Shown here: positions 41,899 to 49,835 of the stretch, in pieces
How positions within the stretch are numbered: position 1 is the stretch's first letter
Layout: the number at the start of each line of letters is the position of its first letter
From: Bacteroidota bacterium
GTDB lineage: Bacteria; Bacteroidota; Bacteroidia; Chitinophagales; Saprospiraceae
Reading direction: 5' to 3'
NCBI GenBank assembly: GCA_029781095.1
Contig: JAKOXM010000678.1
Span: 1-53,757, forward strand
Length of the DNA: 53,757 nucleotides
Notes under the pieces: model-generated
Told to the model about the DNA's origin: nothing
Database searches by the model: none
The model's input: only the letters and a program-made list of their open reading frames with translations
Translations under genes and position numbers: made by a program

Positions 41899-42717
41899 GT
41901 GCGTGTTCGCATAACGGCTAAAGACGTGCTCCACAACTTCTTTCTCCCGCACTTTCGTGTGAAAATGGATGCCGTGCCGGGTATGCCGACCTATTTCATT
42001 TTTACGCCGATAAAAACAACCGCCGATTATCGTAACGAATTGCGCAAATACGAGGACTACAACGTGCCTGCCGACGAAGCAGATCCAACAGGACCCAAGC
42101 GCTGGGAAAAATTCGAATACGAACTGGCATGTGCAGAACTCTGCGGGAAGGGCCACTACTCCATGAAGCGCATCCTGCGCGTGGTGCCCCAGGCTGAATT
42201 TGATGAGTGGTACAAAAAACAGGAATCTTTTTACCTGACCCAGGTTCGCGGAAAAGAAGATGATCCCAACAAGGACAAGGTTCTGGATATAGAAGTCCGT
42301 CAGCGCGCGCAGGAATTCAGCGACAACGTAAAAAAAGCCGTTGAATCCTCCAATGCAACAGATAAAACATTAACACTCAATCATATCAATTTTGAGACGG
42401 GCTCGTCAACGCTTACCTCGAACAGCCGTTACGAACTGGACAACCTGGTAACAGCCCTGACTGCATACCCCGGTCTGGTGATTGAAATAGCAGGCCATAC
42501 CGATAATACCGGCGATCCGGCAGCAAACCTTTCGCTCTCTGCGGCACGTGCGGCTGCAGTGGCAAAGTACCTGACGGACAGGGGCATTTCGGAAAGCAGG
42601 CTGCGGACGAGAGGTTATGGCGAAACCAAACCGCTGGCGCCAAACGATACGGAAGAAAACCGTGCGAAAAACCGCCGCACGGAATTCACGATCCTGAACC
42701 AGACCACTGCTTCTTAA
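41899..42717 (+). CDS. coxB: Cytochrome c oxidase subunit II, CuA domain fused to OmpA-like domain (frameshift continuation)
   Basis: Continuation of coxB in the -1 frame; the GTG at 41899 is only the first start-like codon there and coding sense begins near 41880. Residues 1-100 complete the CuA domain. His12 (DVLHNFFLPHF), Cys78, Cys82, His86 and Met89 in CAELCGKGHYSM are all intact copper ligands. After a charged linker (about 105-156), residues 157-267 form an OmpA-like peptidoglycan-binding domain (INFETGSSTL, IAGHTDNTG, NLSLSAARAAAVAKYL, GYGETKP, NRRTEF). A subunit II carrying this domain is unusual. It accepts electrons from ACIII or cytochrome c and delivers them to subunit I. Confidence 0.85.
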   Translation: MRVRITAKDVLHNFFLPHFRVKMDAVPGMPTYFIFTPIKTTADYRNELRKYEDYNVPADEADPTGPKRWEKFEYELACAELCGKGHYSMKRILRVVPQAEFDEWYKKQESFYLTQVRGKEDDPNKDKVLDIEVRQRAQEFSDNVKKAVESSNATDKTLTLNHINFETGSSTLTSNSRYELDNLVTALTAYPGLVIEIAGHTDNTGDPAANLSLSAARAAAVAKYLTDRGISESRLRTRGYGETKPLAPNDTEENRAKNRRTEFTILNQTTAS

Positions 42718-42784
42718 AGTATTACAGACACCGCGAACCCAACGAAAGTCTCATTATACAAATCGTACAAAACTCCTGGCTATT

Positions 42785-44638
42785 ATGGCTCATGTAGTTA
42801 CCGCCGCTGAAACTCTGGAAGAAAAACTCACGCAAGAGTTGGGTTATGATGATCATTTCCATGAGCATCACCATGGCGACAAGTTTCAGTCGAATTTTCT
42901 AACGACCTACATTTTCAGCACCGATCACAAAATGATCGGCCGCCAATTCCTCATCACGGGGATATTTTGGGCATTCGTGGGTGCTGCCATGTCCATCGTT
43001 TTCCGCCTGCAGCTCGGCTTCCCCGAAGCGGATATGGCATGGCTGAGACCCATACTTGGAAAATGGATACAGGTAAACGATGCCGGCATCGGCAAACTCG
43101 ATCCGGAGTTTTACTACTCCCTTGTGACAATGCACGGCACGATTCTCGTGTTTTTCGTGCTGACGGCCGGTCTGAGCGGTACGTTTGCCAACCTGCTTAT
43201 CCCCGTGCAAATCGGCGCGCGTGATATGGCATCTCCCTTGCTGAACGCATTTTCCTACTGGTTCTTCTTCCTCGCCGGTGTGGTGATGTTCCTGTCGCTG
43301 TTCCTCAGCACCGGGCCATTTTCGGGGGGATGGACGGCTTATCCGCCTTTAAGCGCATTGCCACAGGCATCCGACGGCTCAAAAGCGGGGATGACGATGT
43401 GGATAGTGGGTATGGCGCTCTTTGTCGTGTCGTCCTTGCTGGGGGGCATCAACTATATCACGACGATCCTTAACATGCGCACCAAGGGCATGAATATGTG
43501 GCGCATGCCGCTCACCATCTGGGCTATTTTGGTCACGGCTATTTTGGGTGTGTTGTCATTCCCGGTATTGCTGTCGGGCGTGCTTCTTCTTATGTTCGAC
43601 CGCAGCCTCGGCACTTCGTTCTATCTGAGCGAAATCGTCGTAGGCGGTCAGGTACTTGACCGGATAGGCGGCAGCCCGATCCTCTACCAGCACTTGTTCT
43701 GGTTCCTCGGTCACCCGGAGGTGTATATCATCATCCTGCCCTCCATGGGAATCGTATCGGAGGTGTTGTCGGTGCATGCCCGCAAGCCGATCTTCGGCTA
43801 TCGCGCCATGGTGTACTCCATTCTGGCCATCGGTTTCCTTTCATTTATCGTGTGGGCGCACCACATGTTTATGTCGGGCGTAAACCCCTTCATCAGTAAT
43901 TTCTTTGTGGTGTTCACGCTGATTATAGCCGTACCCTCGGCTATTAAGGTGTTCAACTGGATCTCAACGGTTTACGGATCAAACTTCCGCTTCAACTCGG
44001 CAAGCCTCTTTGCCGTTGGGTTTGTTTCCATGTTTATTTCCGGCGGTCTGACGGGTATATTCCTCGGCAACTCGGCGATCGATATCCAGATGCACGACAC
44101 TTACTTTGTGGTTGCGCACTTCCACATTGTGATGGGTGTTGCGGCGTTCTTTGGGATGTTTGCCGGTATTTACCACTGGTTTCCCAAGATGTTCAGCCGG
44201 ATGATGAACGAAACGCTCGGCAAAATTCACTTTTGGGGTACCCTTATCGGAGCATACGCCATTTTCTGGCCAATGCACTATACAGGTATGGCAGGTGTAC
44301 CGCGCCGCTACTACAGTCTCGAAAATTTCGATTCGTTCAAACACTTTGTTGACTTGAACAGATTTATCACTGTGGCTGCCATCGTGGTTTTCTTCCTGCA
44401 GGTATTGTTCATTATCAATTTCTTCTACTCCATTTTCAGCGGTCGCAAGATGACCAGCAAAAATCCGTGGGGATCGAACACGCTGGAATGGACGACACCT
44501 ATCAAACCGGGGCACGGCAACTGGCCGGGCAATATTCCTTCCGTACAACGCTGGCCGTATGATTATGGCAAAGACGGTACGGAGTTCATTCCGCAATACG
44601 TGCCTTTGAAAGAAGGAGAACACGATCACGGACACTAA
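42785..44638 (+). CDS. coxA: Cytochrome c oxidase subunit I
   Basis: Catalytic subunit of a heme-copper aa3-type oxidase that reduces O2 and pumps protons; 617 residues with 12-13 helices. Heme ligand regions are LVTMHGTILVFF and VVAHFHIVMGVAAFFG. The CuB His and crosslinked Tyr are in LFWFLGHPEVYIIILPS, whose Glu marks the A1 (D-channel) type. IVWAHHMFMSG gives the other CuB histidines. The N-terminus is His-rich (DDHFHEHHHGD). It follows coxB by 67 bases and is followed by cyoE. Confidence 0.97.
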   Translation: MAHVVTAAETLEEKLTQELGYDDHFHEHHHGDKFQSNFLTTYIFSTDHKMIGRQFLITGIFWAFVGAAMSIVFRLQLGFPEADMAWLRPILGKWIQVNDAGIGKLDPEFYYSLVTMHGTILVFFVLTAGLSGTFANLLIPVQIGARDMASPLLNAFSYWFFFLAGVVMFLSLFLSTGPFSGGWTAYPPLSALPQASDGSKAGMTMWIVGMALFVVSSLLGGINYITTILNMRTKGMNMWRMPLTIWAILVTAILGVLSFPVLLSGVLLLMFDRSLGTSFYLSEIVVGGQVLDRIGGSPILYQHLFWFLGHPEVYIIILPSMGIVSEVLSVHARKPIFGYRAMVYSILAIGFLSFIVWAHHMFMSGVNPFISNFFVVFTLIIAVPSAIKVFNWISTVYGSNFRFNSASLFAVGFVSMFISGGLTGIFLGNSAIDIQMHDTYFVVAHFHIVMGVAAFFGMFAGIYHWFPKMFSRMMNETLGKIHFWGTLIGAYAIFWPMHYTGMAGVPRRYYSLENFDSFKHFVDLNRFITVAAIVVFFLQVLFIINFFYSIFSGRKMTSKNPWGSNTLEWTTPIKPGHGNWPGNIPSVQRWPYDYGKDGTEFIPQYVPLKEGEHDHGH

Positions 44639-44659
44639 TCTGACTGAAAAGAGTTGATA

Positions 44660-45559
44660 ATGGAGCGCAACCAGGCAAAGCAGGTAACAGTATTTGAAGG
44701 CTTGACACAATCGGTGACCGATTTCGGTTTGCTGGTAAAGTTCAAGCTGACATTGCTGGTTCTTTTTTCGGCGGTCATGTCCTATGCAATTGTATGCAAC
44801 GGAGATGTGGACTGGATGACGATGGGTTTGCTGGCATTCGGAGGCTTTATGGTAACGGGGGCTGCCAATGCACTCAACCAGGTACTCGAACGCGATTACG
44901 ATCTGTTGATGACGCGCACCGCCAACCGGCCCGTTGCCACCGGGCGGATGAGCGTTTCAAAAGCCGTGTTGTGGGCGGGTTTGATGGCGCTGGCAGGTAT
45001 TACGGTACTTTCCATGTTCAGCCCGCTTACGGGGTTTCTCGGCACCTTGTCGCTGATAAGTTATGCCTTCGTTTACACGCCCTTAAAGCGCTCCACGTCG
45101 CTGTCTGTGGTGGTGGGCGCCATACCGGGAGCATTACCGCTGATAATCGGTTGCGTGGTGCACGAAGGCGCTATCTCGCATACGGCGCTGATGTTGTTCA
45201 CGCTCCAGTTTTTGTGGCAGTTTCCACATTTCTGGGCGGTGGCGTGGCTGGCCGACGATGATTATAAACAAGCGGGTTTTTACCTGTTGCCCTCAAAAAA
45301 CGGAGAAAAAGATGCTACAACAGGCCTTTTATCCTTCGTTTTTTGCCTGCTTATGATCGGCAATGCCGCTTTGGGTTATTCGCTGGGCCTGACAGGAGGA
45401 CTTGCAACACTTGTGCTGGTTGCGTTGAACGCTTATTGGGCGTGGTATTGCTGGAAGTTGTATAAAGAGTGTTCGCGGGAAGCGGCGCGCAGGCAAATGT
45501 TTTTTTCTTTTCTGCATTTGCCGGTGTCGCTGATCGTACTGCTGATTGACAAAATGTAA
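44660..45559 (+). CDS. cyoE: Protoheme IX farnesyltransferase (heme O synthase)
   Basis: UbiA-family membrane prenyltransferase that adds a farnesyl group to heme B to make heme O, the first step towards heme A. The 299-residue product has eight to nine helices. The Mg/prenyl-diphosphate site ALNQVLERDYDLLMTRTANRP (about 76-96, N-x-x-x-D-x-x-x-D type) is present, as is the second Asp-rich loop at WLADDDYKQAGF. ATG 44660 (MERNQAKQ) with an upstream AAAAGAG purine run is preferred over TTG 44654. A heme A synthase gene is not in the window. Confidence 0.95.
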   Translation: MERNQAKQVTVFEGLTQSVTDFGLLVKFKLTLLVLFSAVMSYAIVCNGDVDWMTMGLLAFGGFMVTGAANALNQVLERDYDLLMTRTANRPVATGRMSVSKAVLWAGLMALAGITVLSMFSPLTGFLGTLSLISYAFVYTPLKRSTSLSVVVGAIPGALPLIIGCVVHEGAISHTALMLFTLQFLWQFPHFWAVAWLADDDYKQAGFYLLPSKNGEKDATTGLLSFVFCLLMIGNAALGYSLGLTGGLATLVLVALNAYWAWYCWKLYKECSREAARRQMFFSFLHLPVSLIVLLIDKM

Positions 45560-45639
45560 AATTTGATCGCGGTTGATAATCGTTTATCCGGGTTGGGCAC
45601 CAACCTTGCAGACGGTTATCAAGCGTTTAAACCAAAAAT

Positions 45640-46221
45640 ATGGGTGCTGTTTCATCTCCCGTAATAAGCCGGAACAAGATCTATCCGCAAAAACTGGCGT
45701 TGTGGGTTGCCATCGGAAGCATCATAATGATGTTCGGCGCCTTTACAAGTGCCTATGTGGTACGGCGTTCGGCGGGCAACTGGCTGGAGTTTAAACTCCC
45801 GGATATTTTCTTTTTTAATACAGTGGTGATCGTTGCGAGCAGTTTTACGATTCACTATGCATACCACTCGTTTAAAAAAGGGAACGAAAAATTGTATAAA
45901 GCGCTGCTGGTCACAACCTTTGCGCTGGGTATTGCTTTTGTGATACTACAGTACAAGGGCTGGGAAGCCCTCAACGCAATAGGCGCGACTTTTACTGCAA
46001 ATCCCTCCAGTTCGTTCGTATACGTAATTTCGGGGATGCATGCAGCCCACGTACTGGGCGGTATCGCCGCATTGGTTGTTGCGCTGACGCATGCTTTTAT
46101 ATTGCCGTTCAAACCGACTGTGCGGCGCAGGCAGCGTTTCGAACTGGTGGTGCATTACTGGCATTTTGTTGATGTGCTTTGGGTATATCTCATCATGTTT
46201 TTCATGCTCCAATCGCAATAA
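45640..46221 (+). CDS. coxC: Cytochrome c oxidase subunit III (first copy)
   Basis: A 193-residue five-helix subunit III that stabilises subunit I and supports its proton uptake side. Typical segments are LALWVAIGSIIMMFGAFTSAYVVRR, SGMHAAHVLGGIAALVVALTH and the terminal VVHYWHFVDVLWVYLIMFFML. It lacks the two N-terminal helices of seven-helix forms. It is separated from cyoE by 80 bases and followed 81 bases later by a second subunit III gene. Confidence 0.93.
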   Translation: MGAVSSPVISRNKIYPQKLALWVAIGSIIMMFGAFTSAYVVRRSAGNWLEFKLPDIFFFNTVVIVASSFTIHYAYHSFKKGNEKLYKALLVTTFALGIAFVILQYKGWEALNAIGATFTANPSSSFVYVISGMHAAHVLGGIAALVVALTHAFILPFKPTVRRRQRFELVVHYWHFVDVLWVYLIMFFMLQSQ

Positions 46222-46302
46222 AATAAATCGTCCGCCTTTCCGCATCTGCCGGTCGGCGACCAAATAAGAATAAAGCCTAATATTAATAACTGACTGATTA
46301 TC

Positions 46303-47205
46303 ATGGCAGAAACATCTGTTGCTCACGCACACGAAGCGCACGATCAGGGGGAAGGACCCGAACTTTGGGAAGGCGGGAAACCACCGTTTAAGGCCAGTTA
46401 CGGCAAGTTGATGATGTGGTATTTCCTCGTATCGGACGCATTCACGTTCGCCGGATTTCTGATTGCCTACGGCGCGCTGCGTTTCAGCATGCCGACCTGG
46501 CCGGAGCCGGACTTTGTGTTTGCATCCTTTCCGTTTGTAAAGGCCCACTGGCCATTGATTTTTGTTACGTTCATGACATTCGTGCTGATTTTCAGCTCGG
46601 TGACGATGGTGCGTGCCGTACAGGAAGGACACCGCGAAAACAGGCGGGGCGTCGTATTCTGGATGATCCTGACCATCCTTGGCGGGGCAACCTTTCTTGG
46701 CAGCCAGGCATACGAATGGACAACGCTGATCGTGCATGAAAATGTAAGCGTACGGCAAAACCCGTTTGGACGTCATATCGCCGATGGTGTGTACCTCAAC
46801 GACGACGGCACGGAAGCCAAAAAGCCCGATGGCACGCCCGATACCTTTCACAACGGGGAGTCATACCTGTTGCATACGCACAAGGTGACTCAACCCGACG
46901 GTACGGTAAAAGAAGTATTGAATCAGCGCAAAGTGAAATATACAACCGGCGCCTATGCCGGCCGGACGGGTGTCCAGGAACTGGGACCGAAAGCATTCGG
47001 CGCACTCTTTTTCTTTATCACGGGTTTCCACGGTTTTCACGTGTTTTCAGGCGTGCTGTTCCTTTCCATTATCATGATCAATGCCGCAAGCGGTCTTTAT
47101 GCCGCCCGTCGCAACGGATACGAAATGGTGGAAAAGATCGGCCTCTACTGGCACTTTGTGGATTTGGTCTGGGTATTTGTGTTCCTCGTGTTTTACCTGC
47201 TCTGA
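46303..47205 (+). CDS. coxC: Cytochrome c oxidase subunit III (second copy, with extracytoplasmic insert)
   Basis: A 300-residue subunit III. Helices lie at about 36-58, 82-104, 117-137, 231-262 and 280-300, with the signatures GFHGFHVFSGVLFLS and IGLYWHFVDLVWVFVFLVFYLL. An insert at 145-228 between helices three and four is hydrophilic and lacks family motifs. This form with an inserted loop is the usual partner of a short subunit III in Bacteroidota act-cox clusters. The N-terminus is His/Glu-rich. Both copies probably sit in the same oxidase, though alternative use cannot be excluded. Confidence 0.92.
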   Translation: MAETSVAHAHEAHDQGEGPELWEGGKPPFKASYGKLMMWYFLVSDAFTFAGFLIAYGALRFSMPTWPEPDFVFASFPFVKAHWPLIFVTFMTFVLIFSSVTMVRAVQEGHRENRRGVVFWMILTILGGATFLGSQAYEWTTLIVHENVSVRQNPFGRHIADGVYLNDDGTEAKKPDGTPDTFHNGESYLLHTHKVTQPDGTVKEVLNQRKVKYTTGAYAGRTGVQELGPKAFGALFFFITGFHGFHVFSGVLFLSIIMINAASGLYAARRNGYEMVEKIGLYWHFVDLVWVFVFLVFYLL

Positions 47206-47232
47206 TCCTCCCGAACCATCCTGTTAACAACG

Positions 47233-47256
47233 CATCAACAGTTCAACAATTCAACA
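47233..47256 (+). repeat. Three tandem 8-nt words before the subunit IV gene
   Basis: CATCAACA, GTTCAACA and ATTCAACA follow each other without gaps, ending 10 bases before the ATG at 47267. It is a clean example of the pre-start word repeats seen in this cluster. Confidence 0.7.
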
Positions 47257-47266
47257 TTTTTTGAAA

Positions 47267-47695
47267 ATGGCTGGACATCAAACATATGAAGAACAAAAGG
47301 CGCTGGTATTTCGAGGTCTTATGATACTCGGCGCCGTTACCATTGTGGAAGTAGTAGTTGCCTTATTCGCCAAAGGTCACATCATTGAAGGCGTATCGTT
47401 TAAACATGGATTTGGCCACTACCTCTACATGTTGTTGATGGTAGGCTTTTCCTTCTTCAAGGCATATTTCATCATTTTCTTTTTCATGCACATGGCCTAT
47501 GAAGTACGCGGGCTGATGCTGAGCGTTCTGCTGCCGACCACCCTGCTCATCTGGGCGATCATCGCTTTCTTCCAGGAAGGCAGCTCGTGGGGTGCAAGAA
47601 GGGAACTGATCAAAGAAAAGAATGAGGAAGTAGCCAAACCTGCATCCTCCGGCCAACCGACAGGGTATCTGTTGCCCGGTACAATGAAAGGTTAA
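47267..47695 (+). CDS. Cytochrome c oxidase subunit IV-like protein
   Basis: A 142-residue small oxidase subunit of the prokaryotic subunit IV (CoxD/CtaF-like) family. Three helices are visible (about 18-38, 50-77 and 80-103), including FGHYLYMLLMVGFSFFKAYFIIFFFMHMAYE, which is characteristic of the group. A polar C-terminal tail with EEVAKPASSGQPTG follows. ATG 47267 is preferred to TTG 47261. A terminator directly follows, marking a possible end of the main act-cox transcript. Confidence 0.88.
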   Translation: MAGHQTYEEQKALVFRGLMILGAVTIVEVVVALFAKGHIIEGVSFKHGFGHYLYMLLMVGFSFFKAYFIIFFFMHMAYEVRGLMLSVLLPTTLLIWAIIAFFQEGSSWGARRELIKEKNEEVAKPASSGQPTGYLLPGTMKG

Positions 47696-47702
47696 CAATA
47701 CC

Positions 47703-47736
47703 AAAAAAGGCGGGGCAACAAAACCTCGCCTTTTTT
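47703..47736 (+). terminator. Rho-independent terminator after the subunit IV gene
   Basis: AAAAAAGGCGGGG and CCTCGCCTTTTTT form a 13-bp stem (one G-U pair) with an 8-base loop and a built-in T6 tail. It lies 8 bases after the stop at 47695. It may only attenuate, as assembly genes follow at once. Confidence 0.88.
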
Positions 47737-47754
47737 GTTATTTGACAGAAATTT

Positions 47755-48378
47755 ATGGAAAATAACGACGGAAAGCCCTCAGCCGGGCGAAAAATCTATA
47801 TAGCCGCAGCGCTGTTCCTCATTCTCATCGTATTGCCGGGAGCATCCTGGCTGTACCTTCGCGGCGGCCTCAACTGGCACAAAAAGGCCGTGGCCGAACT
47901 CTCGGTGTACGGAAAGATCAGGAGTGTCCCTATTATATGGCAGGATCAGACCAAGGAAGATCTCCTGAAAACCAAAGTCGTCGTTATACACAGTTTCGGC
48001 GACAACCCGGACCTCACCGAGGCCAACAAGAAGATAATCGATACGGGTGAAAGGCTCTTCAAGCAATTCGGTAATAATCCGTACTTCCGCCTCGCCATGA
48101 TCTACAAGGGCGGGACAGCCGAATTCCGATCCTATGCGCAGACCCTGCCCAGCGCCGATTATGCCACCTGGGTGTGGACGGGCGGCGTGGGGGCATGGCA
48201 GCCTATCCTTCAGAACGGTTATGAATACTACTGCATGTCGGAAAAAACGAAACCCGATCCGGAATACTACGCGTTGGCCGATACCGCGGGTACTATTCGC
48301 AGATATTACAACGCATTGGATGACAAACAAGTAGACCGGATGGTGCAGCATATCGCGTTGCTCCTGCCGACACAATAA
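47755..48378 (+). CDS. SCO1/SenC-like thioredoxin-fold protein without the copper cysteines
   Basis: A 207-residue protein with one N-terminal TM anchor (about 13-35) and a periplasmic domain that by position and pattern resembles SCO1 (VPIIWQDQTKEDLLKTKVVVIHSFGD). Canonical SCO proteins have CxxxC right after that strand; here the place reads SFGDNPDLTEANK. The only clear Cys is in YEYYCMSEK near residue 160. It lies between the oxidase structural genes and the DUF420 gene, where SCO copper chaperones usually occur. The fold is inferred; copper delivery by the usual mechanism is unlikely. It could be a structural assembly factor. Confidence 0.6.
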   Translation: MENNDGKPSAGRKIYIAAALFLILIVLPGASWLYLRGGLNWHKKAVAELSVYGKIRSVPIIWQDQTKEDLLKTKVVVIHSFGDNPDLTEANKKIIDTGERLFKQFGNNPYFRLAMIYKGGTAEFRSYAQTLPSADYATWVWTGGVGAWQPILQNGYEYYCMSEKTKPDPEYYALADTAGTIRRYYNALDDKQVDRMVQHIALLLPTQ

Positions 48379-48387
48379 GTACTGCAT

Positions 48388-48933
48388 ATGTCAACAGTTC
48401 AAGCCAATATTCAACTCGAAAAACGCCTCAACGTGGTGGCATATATCGTGTCTGCCGTCGTGTTGCTGCTGGTCGGGATGATGCGCCGGTATAAAGTTGA
48501 AATTCCGGGTATTGACTTCAGTTTTTTGCCGCCCTTGCACGCTTCGCTGAATGCGCTTACGGCCGTCATTCTGCTTGCGGCACTCTATTTTATAAAAAAC
48601 AAGCAGGTGGAAAACCACCGCAGGGCCATCTATGCAGCCATGACCTGCTCTGCACTTTTCCTGCTTTCCTACGTTTTGTACCACTTTACTACCCCGGAGA
48701 CGCGCTATGAAGGGGTGGGCGTATGGCGAACGGTTTATTTCTTTTTCCTGATCACACACGTCATACTTGCGGCCCTGACGCTTCCGTTTATTCTTTTTAC
48801 ATTTACACGCGCTTATACAGGGCAGTTTGCGCGGCATAAAAAAATGGCGCGCTGGGTTTATCCCCTCTGGTTGTATGTAGCCGTGACCGGACCTGTTTGT
48901 TACCTGATGCTGCGTCCTTACTATCCGAATTGA
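48388..48933 (+). CDS. DUF420 membrane protein (CtaM-like oxidase assembly factor)
   Basis: A 181-residue four-to-five-helix protein of the DUF420 family. Conserved polar residues within helices appear in LPPLHASLNALTAVILL, ENHRRAIYAAMTCSALFLLSYVLYH, LITHVILAALTLPFILF and HKKMARWVYPLWLYVAVTG. In Staphylococcus the DUF420 protein CtaM is needed for activity of the heme A-containing aa3 oxidase. The same role is inferred here from family and position. It starts 9 bases after the SCO-like gene. Confidence 0.88.
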   Translation: MSTVQANIQLEKRLNVVAYIVSAVVLLLVGMMRRYKVEIPGIDFSFLPPLHASLNALTAVILLAALYFIKNKQVENHRRAIYAAMTCSALFLLSYVLYHFTTPETRYEGVGVWRTVYFFFLITHVILAALTLPFILFTFTRAYTGQFARHKKMARWVYPLWLYVAVTGPVCYLMLRPYYPN

Positions 48934-48945
48934 CAATAAGAGATT

Positions 48946-49233
48946 ATGAAAAATCGCATTTTACAATTCATACGATTGTCCGCCCTGCTTTTCCTGCTGG
49001 CGGGATCTGCTGCGCCCGCCTCCGCCCAGTGTCCGATGTGTCGCATGTCGGCAGAATCGAACCTTAAAAACGGCGGCACCGACGGACGCGGACTGAATGC
49101 GGGTATTATGTATATGCTGTTGTTGCCCTATCTGACGGCCGCCAGTATCGGTTTTTGGTGGTGGTACAACCGCAAAGACGAAGATGAAGAATCCGAATCG
49201 TTTTCAGAAGAAGACTTCGCCACCTACAATTAA
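48946..49233 (+). CDS. Small periplasmic CPMC-motif membrane protein
   Basis: A 95-residue protein with a signal peptide (ending SAQ, about 28), an immediate CPMCRMSAES motif (Cys29 and Cys32 followed by Met residues), and one TM helix (about 55-73). The cytoplasmic tail is strongly acidic (KDEDEESESFSEEDF). The CxxC plus Met pattern on the outer face suits copper binding or thiol chemistry, and the gene ends the oxidase cluster 12 bases after the DUF420 gene. The role in CuA assembly is my inference. Confidence 0.65.
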   Translation: MKNRILQFIRLSALLFLLAGSAAPASAQCPMCRMSAESNLKNGGTDGRGLNAGIMYMLLLPYLTAASIGFWWWYNRKDEDEESESFSEEDFATYN

Positions 49234-49240
49234 TTCACCT

Positions 49241-49274
49241 CGATGCCCGGCAGAAAAATTCTCGCCGGGCATCG
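49241..49274 (+). terminator. Terminator ending the oxidase assembly genes
   Basis: CGATGCCCGGC (49241-49251) pairs perfectly with 49264-49274 around an A/T-rich loop, 8 bases after the stop at 49233, and is followed by GTGTTTATA. Confidence 0.75.
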
Positions 49275-49335
49275 GTGTTTATAGGCCCGTCCTTACTTTC
49301 GCATTTTCATCCACTCACTCGAAAACTGTTGTTAC

Positions 49336-49728
49336 ATGAAACAAAAGTTAATCTATTTGCTCGCCTCTCTTGCCATGATATTGTTAAATCCGGTTGTTCA
49401 TCACGCTGCAACGGCTGTTTCTCCGCAGGAAATGCGCACAGGGCTGGCCGAAAAACTGCGCTCCAATCCGGAGACCCTGGTTAATACAGAAATGAAAGCC
49501 TCGAAACGACTGAAAAGGCTCGCCAGGCGGCTCGAACGCAAAATGGCGAGACACGGTATGCAGGTCGATTTCAGCGATCCCGTGGATCAATGGTTGTGGT
49601 ACGGTGTTTTCGGCCTGGGTATCGCCATTCTGTTGTCATTTTTCAACTTCGGCCTGGGCGGTCTGATTGCATTTCTCGCCCTGGTCTGCCTGGTAATCTG
49701 GGTTGTCAAACGCGGCGGTTCCGTCTGA
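49336..49728 (+). CDS. Hypothetical exported membrane protein
   Basis: A 130-residue protein with a signal peptide-like start (about 1-25), a strongly basic helical segment (KASKRLKRLARRLERKMARHG, about 55-75) and two adjacent hydrophobic helices (about 90-124). It ends with a short basic tail. I do not recognise the family. It sits between two terminators, so it is probably transcribed alone; a near -7 motif (TACTTTCG) occurs about 40 bases upstream. Confidence 0.6.
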   Translation: MKQKLIYLLASLAMILLNPVVHHAATAVSPQEMRTGLAEKLRSNPETLVNTEMKASKRLKRLARRLERKMARHGMQVDFSDPVDQWLWYGVFGLGIAILLSFFNFGLGGLIAFLALVCLVIWVVKRGGSV

Positions 49729-49739
49729 TCGCAAAAGAA

Positions 49740-49775
49740 GAGGCCGCCTCCGGGAATAACCCCGGAGACGGCCTC
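49740..49775. terminator. Strong hairpin terminator between convergent genes
   Basis: A 15-bp GC-rich stem (49740-49754 with 49761-49775, one mismatch) with a 6-base loop is followed by TTGCAAATATTTTTTG. It ends the 49336 gene and can serve the convergent barrel gene. Confidence 0.85.
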
Positions 49776-49835
49776 TTGCAAATATTTTTTGTTGCTAATG
49801 TGCTGAATTTGAAATTATCAGAACCATTAATCGAA

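Noticed and set aside
41870-41910. Programmed -1 frameshifting in coxB
   Set aside because: No X-XXY-YYZ slippery site before the TAG and no obvious downstream structure; the A-rich run lies after the stop. A one-base indel is simpler.
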